17,335 bases of DNA from Bacillota bacterium (GTDB lineage: Bacteria; Bacillota; Clostridia; Lachnospirales; Lachnospiraceae), in assembly GCA_023409835.1 (NCBI GenBank), contig JAEYQV010000056.1:1-17335 (forward strand). Reading direction: 5' to 3'. The notes under the pieces are model-generated. The model ran no database searches. It saw only the letters and a program-made list of their open reading frames with translations, and had not been told where the DNA came from. The translations under genes were made by a program, and so were the position numbers. Position 1 is the first letter of the stretch, and every line of letters starts with the position of its first letter. Of the stretch, positions 7,229-12,989 are shown piece by piece.

Positions 7229-7946
7229 CATATTGACAATTGAAGATCTGTACGTATCCTATGGCGGTATCCGTGCTGTAAAAGGGATCAGCCTTACTGT
7301 ACCCGAGGGAGAGATCGTTACCCTGATCGGTGCCAACGGTGCCGGTAAGAGTACGATTCTTCGTACCATCTCCGGACTGGTTAAGCCGGAAAGCGGTAAG
7401 ATCACCTATAAAGGGGAAGATATTACGGGCAGCTCCACCAATGCTATCGTAGATAAAGGAATCACTCTGGTACCCGAGGGTCGCCGGGTTTTCCCGGATT
7501 TAACGGTACTGGAGAACTTAAAGATCGGTGCTTTCCGCCGTAAGGATGATCTGGAGGGTGATATCAACTGGATCTATGAGCTCTTCCCGATCCTAAAGGC
7601 CCGCTCCTGGCAGATGGCAGGTACTCTCTCCGGTGGCGAGCAGCAGATGTTAGCTGTCGGTCGTGCCCTGATGAGCAGACCGAAGCTGATCATGATGGAT
7701 GAGCCTTCCCTGGGACTTGCACCGATTATCGTACATGATATTATGAATATTATTAAAACAATTAACAAACAGGGTGTAACGATTCTTCTGGTGGAACAGA
7801 ATGCGAACCTCGCTTTAAAGATCGCTCATACCGGATATGTCTGTGAAACCGGCAGCATCACCCTGAAGGGAACCGGCTCACAGCTTCTGAATGATGAGTC
7901 CGTGAAGGCAGCGTATCTTGGTAAGTCCAGAAAGAAAAATTCATAA
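7212..7946 (+). CDS. livF: Branched-chain amino acid ABC transporter ATPase LivF
   Basis: 244 residues. It has Walker A GANGAGKST, the Q-loop region LVPEGRRVFPDLTV typical of LivF, signature TLSGGEQQMLAVGRAL, Walker B LIMMDEPSLGL, and the switch His position replaced by Gln in LLVEQNANLAL, which is usual for LivF. It forms the ATPase heterodimer with LivG. The start is ATG 7212 or the adjacent ATG 7215, both within the livG 3' end (overlap 17 or 14 nt). GGGGGT at 7201-7206 is the only ribosome-site candidate. A TTG at 7188 extends the frame but lacks support. It is the last gene of the operon. The non-coding repeat region starts directly after its stop codon. Confidence 0.92.
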   Translation: MMEKNNILTIEDLYVSYGGIRAVKGISLTVPEGEIVTLIGANGAGKSTILRTISGLVKPESGKITYKGEDITGSSTNAIVDKGITLVPEGRRVFPDLTVLENLKIGAFRRKDDLEGDINWIYELFPILKARSWQMAGTLSGGEQQMLAVGRALMSRPKLIMMDEPSLGLAPIIVHDIMNIIKTINKQGVTILLVEQNANLALKIAHTGYVCETGSITLKGTGSQLLNDESVKAAYLGKSRKKNS

Positions 7947-7963
7947 CGGCAGCCAACCGCTAA
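7947..7963 (-). repeat. Dispersed intergenic element, copy D (minus orientation)
   Basis: Read on the minus strand this is TTAGCGGTTGGCTGCCG. It matches TTAGCGTTTGGCTGC at 10990-11004 at 14 of 15 positions and the start of copy A at 13 of 16. It abuts the livF stop codon. Confidence 0.5.
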
Positions 7964-7984
7964 TAGGAAGCCCCTTTCGTTCCT

Positions 7985-8192
7985 ACGCAATTAAGAATTC
8001 CTTGCGATTTACACAATTAAGAAATCCTTGTGATTTACACAATTAAGAAGTCCTTATGATTTACACAATTAAGAAGACCTTGTGATTTACACAATTAAGA
8101 AATCCTTGCGATTTACGCAATTAAGAAGTCCTTGTGATTTACACAATTAAGAAATCCTTGTGATTTACACAATTAAAAAGCCCCTTGTGATC
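7985..8192. repeat. 26-bp tandem repeat array (seven full units plus one diverged)
   Basis: Units start at 7985, 8011, 8037, 8063, 8089, 8115 and 8141, each exactly 26 bp, with a diverged eighth from 8167. The unit begins ACACAATTAAG and ends CCTTGTGATTT. Variation is confined to a few positions: ACA/ACG at the start, AAATC/AAGTC/AAGAC/AATTC in the middle, TTGTG/TTGCG/TTATG near the end. Each junction gives TTGTG-ATTTA-CACAA, a 15-bp palindrome. There are no spacers, so this is not CRISPR. 26 is not a multiple of 3, and no coding role is apparent. It lies between the livF stop and the terminator at 8178, in the presumed 3' untranslated region of the liv operon. Confidence 0.92.
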
Positions 8193-8228
8193 CTTCACAT
8201 TTTATGTTGGATGCAGGGGGCTTCTTTT
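8178..8228. terminator. Bidirectional terminator between livF and the symporter gene
   Basis: AAGCCCC (8178-8184) pairs with GGGGCTT (8217-8223), and ATCC (8190-8193) with GGAT (8209-8212) inside. The plus strand ends CTTCTTTT. The minus strand ends GGGGCTTTTTAATT, which is a good U-run for the converging symporter gene. An inner TGTGA-TCCT-TCACA hairpin (8186-8199) can form as an alternative. Confidence 0.7.
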
Positions 8229-8235
8229 CTTTATG

Positions 8236-8355
8236 TCAGCTTATTATCCACCAGCTTACCAGTATACCGACTTCTTCCTCAATAAACTCAGTGATTAGCT
8301 GCTTATATTCCTCTTCTCGGTTCTTAAGCTGCCGGATTGCAGGAAGTATCCTCAA
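8236..8355 (-). CDS. Possible 39-residue small protein overlapping the symporter stop codon
   Basis: A TTG codon at 8355 overlaps the symporter TGA as TTGA, which would suit stop-restart coupling. The frame encodes 39 residues, with a charged helical stretch (QLKNREEEYKQLITEFIEEE) and a hydrophobic end (VGILVSWWIIS). The stop is just before the terminator. The composition looks protein-like and the frame fills the gap between symporter and terminator. However, there is no clear ribosome site and no family match that I recognise. It could equally be a leftover of an older gene or chance. Confidence 0.25.
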   Translation of the reverse strand: MRILPAIRQLKNREEEYKQLITEFIEEEVGILVSWWIIS

Positions 8356-9602
8356 TTCTTCTTCAGCCACTTCTTACCGTCCGTAAATCTTGTAACCAGC
8401 ATTGCACAAGCTGTGTTACCGGTAGAGTTAAGTACGGTAGCCGGGGCATCGATGATCGTGCTGATCACTGCGATAATCGGAAGGAGCTCCGGTGAGAAGC
8501 CGTATACACTTAAGATCAACAGCTCTCCGATCATACCGCCGCCCGGAATGGCACCCATTACCGCACCTACCAGAAATCCGACTGCCAGAATGGATAATAG
8601 GGTCGGGAGGCTGGTCATATCCTTACCGAACAAGCCGAACAGGAAGACAATCTTCATTACACCACCGATGACAGAGCCGTCCTTATGGGTATTGACTCCG
8701 AGGGGGATTACCGTATCTGCGATGTCCTTCGGAACACCGATTTTCTTGGTAGCATCCAGGTTTACCGGAATGGAGGCTGCACTGGAGCAGGTAGCCAGAG
8801 CTGTAATCGTCGGAGGCAGAATATTTCTCCAGAAGGCCTTAACTCCTTCCTTCCCTCCGGCTATCAGAGCGTAAAGGCTGAAGAAGCCGAAATAATTAAC
8901 GACCGACAAGCCCAGATACAGAAGGAATACCTTCAGATACCCGGTCAGAATCTGTGTTCCCAGCTGTCCGACGATGGATGCGAAGTAACAGCCTAAACCG
9001 ATCGGTGCATAATACATGATAATATCAATCATCTTCATAAGAATGGACGAACCGGAGCTAAGCAGGTCCTTCACCGGCTTTGCCTTCTCACCGAGCATAG
9101 CTGCGGAGATACCGAAGATAACGGAGAATACAATCAACTGAAGCATATTGCTTCTGGAGAACAAACCGAAGAAATCATTTACGGTAACGGTCTTCACTAA
9201 TTGCTGCGGCAGGGTGAGCTGTACAGCTTCTGCGGCTGCTTCTTCATCGGACAGAGACAGAATGGATTCGATGGAAGCAGTATCCAGATCCTTGGTAGGA
9301 TTAAAAATCAATGCTCCGGCGATGGATAGAATACCGGATAACAACGCGGTGACAATAAAGATAACAACAATATTAACCATGATTTTCCCCAAGCGGTTCA
9401 TACCACCCATATTCGCTATGGAGGAGGAAACACTGAAGAAAACCAAAGGTACGATTATGGTAAACATCAAATTCAAAAACAACTGACCAAAGGGCTCCAG
9501 CTTTGTAGCCTCCGGTCCCATGATGGCTCCGACAATTCCGCCGATTAATATAGACACAAGTAAAATAAATGACATTTTATAATTCTTTATAAAGCTTTTC
9601 AT
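8352..9602 (-). CDS. Dicarboxylate/amino acid:cation symporter (DAACS / GltP family)
   Basis: 416 residues with about eight membrane segments and two re-entrant hairpins. Family landmarks: IVPLVFFSVSSSIANMG (about 51-67), the serine-rich HP1 motif TCSSAASIPVNLD (about 271-283), PLGVNTHKDGS (300-310, the NMDGT region), HP2 IPGGGMIGELL (about 352-362), and TIIDAPATVLNSTGN (382-396). Members import acidic or neutral amino acids or dicarboxylates with Na+ or H+. Several ligand residues differ from GltPh (see findings), so substrate and coupling are uncertain. The chosen start at 9602 has GGGAGGAG 7-8 nt upstream; an extension to 9647 has no such site. It is divergent from the AraC-type gene, which may control it. 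Confidence 0.9.
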   Translation of the reverse strand: MKSFIKNYKMSFILLVSILIGGIVGAIMGPEATKLEPFGQLFLNLMFTIIVPLVFFSVSSSIANMGGMNRLGKIMVNIVVIFIVTALLSGILSIAGALIFNPTKDLDTASIESILSLSDEEAAAEAVQLTLPQQLVKTVTVNDFFGLFSRSNMLQLIVFSVIFGISAAMLGEKAKPVKDLLSSGSSILMKMIDIIMYYAPIGLGCYFASIVGQLGTQILTGYLKVFLLYLGLSVVNYFGFFSLYALIAGGKEGVKAFWRNILPPTITALATCSSAASIPVNLDATKKIGVPKDIADTVIPLGVNTHKDGSVIGGVMKIVFLFGLFGKDMTSLPTLLSILAVGFLVGAVMGAIPGGGMIGELLILSVYGFSPELLPIIAVISTIIDAPATVLNSTGNTACAMLVTRFTDGKKWLKKN

Positions 9603-9685
9603 AAATAATCTCCTCCCTTGATATAACAGGCGGCTTCCCCTATGCATACGAAGCTGTGGCAGGAACCCTTCCCGTATCTAATACC

Positions 9686-9691
9686 ATTATA
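9686..9691 (-). promoter_or_regulatory. Candidate -10 box of the symporter gene
   Basis: TATAAT on the minus strand, about 85 nt upstream of the start codon. The -35 position is occupied by one arm of the palindrome at 9704-9717 and not by a good hexamer, which would fit an activator- or repressor-controlled promoter. Confidence 0.4.
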
Positions 9692-9703
9692 CTCTACGAA
9701 TTT

Positions 9704-9717
9704 ACAATAAATATTGT
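9704..9717. promoter_or_regulatory. 14-bp palindrome between the divergent symporter and AraC-type promoters
   Basis: ACAATA-AA-TATTGT has perfect 6-bp arms. It overlaps the -35 position of the symporter promoter and ends 17 bp before the -35 box of the regulator gene. One bound protein could therefore act on both promoters. Confidence 0.45.
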
Positions 9718-9734
9718 TTTATCTGCTGCATTTC

Positions 9735-9763
9735 TTGCATAAAGTGCCATTTTATATTATACT
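9735..9763 (+). promoter_or_regulatory. Sigma-A-type promoter of the AraC-type regulator gene
   Basis: TTGCAT (9735-9740), a 17-bp spacer and TATACT (9758-9763). The start would be near 9770, giving a leader of about 125 nt that includes the imperfect inverted repeat GAAAAAGC-AA-GCTTTTC (9851-9867). Confidence 0.6.
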
Positions 9764-9894
9764 TAATAACAATAGCAAATACTCCGGTTCCTGGGGGAGA
9801 AAAGCCTCTTCTACCGATTGATTAAGCTATGGGATACCGGTGTTGCCATTGAAAAAGCAAGCTTTTCGAAAGACTATGGCGGAAAGGAGTTATG

Positions 9895-10800
9895 ATGGAG
9901 GATAATACATTGCCCTTGGAGGGTGTGAAAAGAGGTTATCTGGACGAGGATTTTCATTTCTTTCAGCTGAAGGATCAGAAAAAGAATGAATTCGAATACC
10001 ATTACCACGACTTTAATAAGATTATCATCTTTATCTCCGGGGAGGTTACCTATATTATCGAAGGTAAGGCCTATAAGCTAAAGCCCTGGGATATCCTGTT
10101 GGTGGGCAGGAATGATATTCATATGCCGATTATCAGCCCGGACACTACCTATGAGAGAATTGTCCTGTGGCTGAATCCGCAATACCTTGAAGAGCACAAT
10201 AAGAATAACTGCAGCTTATTAAACTGCTTTGAGCTGGCTGCCAAACGAAAGCTTAATCTGATCCGTACGAATAAGATGGATATTCTCTCCCTGAAGCAGA
10301 ATCTGACGGAGCTCGAAGAAGCTGTTCGGGATACTGCCTTTGGGAGCGAGATTCTTAAGAATGCACTGTTTATTCAGCTGATGGTGAAGGTGAACCGTTT
10401 ATTTCTGGGTATGGAGGACGATAAAAGCCTCGAGGATATCACCTACGATCCCCGGATTGAAGCGATACTAAGCTTTGTCAACAGTAATCTGGAGCAGGAG
10501 CTATCCGTAGAGCTGCTCGCAAATAAGTTCTATCTAAGCAAGTATTATCTGATGCATTTATTCAAAAAGCTGACCGGATATACTCTATATTCCTATATCC
10601 AGAAAAAGAGGATCATCAAGGCCTCAGACCTGCTACGGGAAGGAATCCAGGCAGGCGAGGTATGCTCCCTCTGCGGGTTCGGTGACTATTCTGCCTTCGT
10701 CCGGGCATTCAAGAAGGAATTCCGACTGTCACCGAAGCAGTATTACAAGTTTAATAAAGCAGAGACGGGACTACATAATGAACGGCTGAGCGGCAGCTAG
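9895..10800 (+). CDS. AraC-family transcriptional regulator with N-terminal cupin sensor domain
   Basis: 301 residues. The N-terminal half has a cupin fold pattern (HYHDFNKIIIFISGEVTYII, then YKLKPWDILLVGRNDIHMP) that in this family binds a small ligand. The C-terminal 100 residues form the two AraC helix-turn-helix motifs: LSVELLANKFYLSKYYLMHLFKK, then the second with VCSLCGFGDYSAFVRAFKKEFRLSPKQYYK, the usual closing signature. Of two adjacent ATGs, 9895 has better spacing (5 nt) from AAGGAG at 9884-9889 than 9892 (2 nt). It is divergent from the symporter, which is its most likely target, acting from the shared 290-bp region. The ligand is unknown. Confidence 0.92.
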   Translation: MEDNTLPLEGVKRGYLDEDFHFFQLKDQKKNEFEYHYHDFNKIIIFISGEVTYIIEGKAYKLKPWDILLVGRNDIHMPIISPDTTYERIVLWLNPQYLEEHNKNNCSLLNCFELAAKRKLNLIRTNKMDILSLKQNLTELEEAVRDTAFGSEILKNALFIQLMVKVNRLFLGMEDDKSLEDITYDPRIEAILSFVNSNLEQELSVELLANKFYLSKYYLMHLFKKLTGYTLYSYIQKKRIIKASDLLREGIQAGEVCSLCGFGDYSAFVRAFKKEFRLSPKQYYKFNKAETGLHNERLSGS

Positions 10801-10816
10801 CGGATAGAAGCTGCTT
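10793..10816 (+). terminator. Weak hairpin over the regulator stop codon
   Basis: GCAGCT (10793-10798) pairs with AGCTGC (10809-10814), followed by TTATTA. The stem is short and overlaps the TAG stop codon. It may be a minor terminator ahead of the stronger one at 10897. Confidence 0.25.
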
Positions 10817-10896
10817 ATTACCATGCTAAAAAACCAATGTATCCCCAGGAGTACTACAAGACTATACGGGATAATCGAAATACTTATGATAGATAA

Positions 10897-10950
10897 AAGC
10901 TCCTCCTTATCGCCTACTGTTCCACTGTCAGCGATAAGGAGGAGCTTATT
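10897..10950. terminator. Strong bidirectional terminator between the AraC-type and stalk-domain genes
   Basis: AAGCTCCTCCTTATCGC (10897-10913) pairs perfectly with GCGATAAGGAGGAGCTT (10931-10947), a 17-bp stem with a 17-nt loop. The plus strand continues ATTCATTATTTT, and the minus strand continues TTATC after CTT. It serves the converging genes on both sides. Confidence 0.8.
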
Positions 10951-10963
10951 CATTATTTTGCAA

Positions 10964-11005
10964 TTGGCTGCCACGGGCAGACAATCCGGTTAGCGTTTGG
11001 CTGCT
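10964..11005 (+). repeat. Dispersed intergenic element, copies B and C in tandem
   Basis: GGCTGCC at 10966 and GGCTGCT at 11000 start two units 34 bp apart. Copy B (GGCTGCCACGGGCAGACAATCC and on to GG) matches copy A at 21 of 26 positions and contains the hairpin CTGCC-ACG-GGCAG (10968-10980). Copy C opens TTAGCGTTTGGCTGC (10990-11004), matching copy D at 14 of 15. They lie just past the 10897-10950 terminator, in a 313-bp convergent gap with no gene. Confidence 0.5.
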
Positions 11006-11007
11006 AC

Positions 11008-11066
11008 AGTTTATCCCTTCTAAAGCTGGTAACATGATAAACTAAGCTTCGCACGTTTTTTAGTTT
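11008..11066. repeat. Three mutually complementary segments in the convergent gap
   Basis: AGTTTATC (11008-11015) is the reverse complement of GATAAACT (11036-11043). The overlapping AAACTAA (11039-11045) is the reverse complement of TTAGTTT (11060-11066). The middle segment can therefore pair with either neighbour but not both. The remaining bases to 11113 show no gene. Confidence 0.35.
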
Positions 11067-11113
11067 ACATAATATTTTTAAGTATCCCTTTGATGCTACT
11101 TCCGATACTATAA

Positions 11114-12328
11114 TTATTGAAATACGGTAACCGGAACGGAAACTGCTGTGGCCGTGCCGGCGGAGGTGTTGCCTGCCGCATCCTTAAGCAACGATCCGGG
11201 TGCTATATTCAGTAATAAGGGGGAACCGGTAAAGCTTGCCAGAATAGTCGCATCAACAGTGCCAAGTTTAATGGTCAGCATGTTTGCAGTGCTTACTACA
11301 CCGGTGGAGCCTGTTCCTGCCGCGCTTGTCAGCTGATAGGATATACCATAGACCGTGTTATATATAGAGAGCTTGGAAACATCAACGGTATCTCCCACTT
11401 CTCCTGCTCCGGTAACATTTAAATAGATACTGGCGCCTGAGACACTATAGACTGCAGAGGTAATCCCGGTATATTTCGGAGCCACATAATCAACAACAAG
11501 AGTAGGGTTTCCTGTTTTACTTACAACAGACTGGTTAGCAGCATTGTAAAGCTTCACAGTTACAATTCCGCCTGCCGGCACTGCTGACATAAGCTCCGCT
11601 GTTGTAGGTGTATTATCCGATGTGGTAAAATTAACTGTTGTATCGGTTGCTGTTATAAACGCATCGGTTGCTACCAGCTTGGAACCGACATATAGCTCAG
11701 CTTTGCCTCCGGTTGCCTGACCTGCCGTTATATTAGCCGATGCGATCAGATAGAGGGTTGTGCTGTTCAAGGTGTTCGACACTGCAACTCCTCCCATCGG
11801 AGTAACGGTTACATTGGTAGGATTGTTCAGTCCGGGTATATCAACGATGATATCGTCATCGTCTACCACTGTATTTACTCCAAGAACTCTGGCAATATAC
11901 TTAATCAGAACGATTGTCTTATGCTCGTTCTTCGCAGTAAAGATACCGGAATTCTTATCTTCAACACCATTCACCTTAACTGTTGAGTTGATGAAATCAA
12001 CGACGATGGTGATGGTACCTTTGGTTACGGTAAGAACAGCTGTTTTCTGATCAAATGTAACTGTAGCTCCCATGCCCTTTGTAACCGGTGCAATCGGCAG
12101 CTTAAATTTACCGTGTTTTATCAGAGGAGCACCATTGATCTTAAACTCCTGCTTCTTCTTATCAGGCTTCCCGGGCTTCTTGGTCTCTTTGCCTTTGTTT
12201 TTCTTATCCTGCGTAAGCGTGGTATGTGGCTTTTTTCCTTTTGCTGTAATGCCTGGCTTTGCCAATGCTACTGATGTTGACGTAAGAATAAGTACAGCTG
12301 TAAGAATGAAGCAAATTATCTTTTTCAT
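11114..12328 (-). CDS. Secreted stalk-domain (copper amine oxidase N-terminal-like) protein
   Basis: 404 residues. A signal peptide covers residues 1-23 (MKKIICFILTAVLIL, ending ALA). A very basic linker (about 28-60, rich in Lys and Gly) may bind anionic wall polymers. Residues about 61-165 resemble one Cu_amine_oxidN1 'stalk' domain: LPIAPV, GATVTFDQKTAVLTV, STVKVNGV and IKYIARVLGVNTVVDDDD. That domain is a structural wall-associated module and implies no copper chemistry. The rest (about 170-404) is Thr/Ser/Val/Ala-rich beta-type sequence with LLKDAAGNTSAG near the end, reminiscent of Ig-like surface modules; no enzyme motif is visible. AAGGAG lies about 8 nt before the start. It shares the stalk module with the amidase at 14405. 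The exact function is unknown. Confidence 0.85.
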   Translation of the reverse strand: MKKIICFILTAVLILTSTSVALAKPGITAKGKKPHTTLTQDKKNKGKETKKPGKPDKKKQEFKINGAPLIKHGKFKLPIAPVTKGMGATVTFDQKTAVLTVTKGTITIVVDFINSTVKVNGVEDKNSGIFTAKNEHKTIVLIKYIARVLGVNTVVDDDDIIVDIPGLNNPTNVTVTPMGGVAVSNTLNSTTLYLIASANITAGQATGGKAELYVGSKLVATDAFITATDTTVNFTTSDNTPTTAELMSAVPAGGIVTVKLYNAANQSVVSKTGNPTLVVDYVAPKYTGITSAVYSVSGASIYLNVTGAGEVGDTVDVSKLSIYNTVYGISYQLTSAAGTGSTGVVSTANMLTIKLGTVDATILASFTGSPLLLNIAPGSLLKDAAGNTSAGTATAVSVPVTVFQ

Positions 12329-12339
12329 GTTACATCTCC

Positions 12340-12392
12340 TTCCATTCGTGTTAATTTAATTGGGTCACATTAATATTTTCGCACGAATGGAA
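12340..12392 (-). promoter_or_regulatory. 11-bp inverted repeat abutting the ribosome binding site of the stalk-domain gene
   Basis: TTCCATTCGTG (12340-12350) and CACGAATGGAA (12382-12392) are perfect complements 31 nt apart. In the minus-strand message the second arm ends in GGAA, directly joined to the GGAG of the Shine-Dalgarno. Folding would place a hairpin against, and partly over, the ribosome site. It could alternatively be a DNA operator. Confidence 0.55.
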
Positions 12393-12415
12393 ATATATTT
12401 CGGGGTAGTAAATAA

Positions 12416-12432
12416 AATACCGCATAGGTATT
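12416..12432. promoter_or_regulatory. Small inverted repeat upstream of the stalk-domain gene
   Basis: AATACC-GCATA-GGTATT, with 6-bp arms, in the 270-bp divergent gap. It may be an operator. I found no well-spaced sigma-A promoter for the minus-strand gene nearby. Confidence 0.25.
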
Positions 12433-12564
12433 ATTTCCCTGTCAGCTGTTCCTTAAGCTTCATAAGCCCCTAATATGTACCGTCCCTTCCCAACAACCGG
12501 AAGCTCATATATTTTCCACAATATTTATATCTTGAAATCTATCACCCTGCAATTATCCGGTTAA

Positions 12565-12570
12565 TATAAT
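12565..12570 (+). promoter_or_regulatory. Candidate -10 box of the L,D-transpeptidase gene
   Basis: TATAAT at 12565-12570 would start transcription near 12577, 22 nt before the ATG at 12599. The -35 region is poor. The position supports the downstream start, because the ATG at 12578 would give a leaderless message. Confidence 0.4.
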
Positions 12571-12598
12571 AGTACATATGAATATTCGGAGAATCGGT

Positions 12599-12988
12599 AT
12601 GAATCAGAATATATATGAATTAGCTTCTCCAATGCAGGCAGACAGATTTGTCAAAGCCTCTTACTCCATCACAATAAATAGGGTAAATCATACTCTGACC
12701 CTGTATCAGGACAATAGGGTCTATAAGGTGTATCCGGTTGCGGTTGGTAAGCCGACAACTCCTACCCCGAAGGGTACCTTTCGAATAATTAATAAAGCCA
12801 ATAATCCCGGCGGTCCCTACGGGGCCAGGTGGATTGGATTAAGCTCACCGGGGATCGGTATTCATGGTACGAACAACCCCTCCTCCATTGGAAACAGTGT
12901 GTCCCATGGCTGCATCCGTATGCAAAATAAGGATGTCATTGAGCTAAACCAGCTGGTTCCGATCGGAACAACCGTAACAATTATTTAA
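12599..12988 (+). CDS. Small L,D-transpeptidase (YkuD family)
   Basis: 129 residues, nearly all of it the catalytic domain. It starts YSITINRVNHTLTLYQDN, then VAVGKPTTPTPKGTFRI (the T-P-x-G-x-F signature) and ends with the active-site block: His 89 in GIHGTN and SHGCIRM with catalytic Cys 105 and Arg 107. Such enzymes make 3-3 peptidoglycan cross-links or attach proteins to the wall. GGAG at 12588-12591 is 7 nt before the ATG at 12599; the upstream ATG at 12578 has no ribosome site. There is no signal peptide or membrane segment with either start, which is odd for an enzyme whose substrate is outside the cell. No LysM or other wall-binding domain is fused. It is convergent with the DUF187 gene. 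Confidence 0.9.
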   Translation: MNQNIYELASPMQADRFVKASYSITINRVNHTLTLYQDNRVYKVYPVAVGKPTTPTPKGTFRIINKANNPGGPYGARWIGLSSPGIGIHGTNNPSSIGNSVSHGCIRMQNKDVIELNQLVPIGTTVTII

Positions 12989-12989
12989 T

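Noticed and set aside
7985..8192. 26-bp array as a CRISPR locus
   Set aside because: The units are contiguous with no spacers, and no cas genes are present.
8413..8874. 153-codon plus-strand frame inside the symporter gene
   Set aside because: It is antisense to a gene with strong family motifs and has no ribosome site of note.
9603..9647. N-terminal extension of the symporter
   Set aside because: The added residues are basic and not conserved-looking, and the ribosome site is placed for 9602.
12072..12359. 95-codon plus-strand hydrophobic frame
   Set aside because: It is the reverse of the Lys-rich and signal peptide part of the stalk-domain gene, which explains its Phe/Leu-rich look.
12578..12598. 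Upstream start of the L,D-transpeptidase
   Set aside because: It would be at the predicted transcription start with no ribosome site; 12599 has GGAG at 7 nt.
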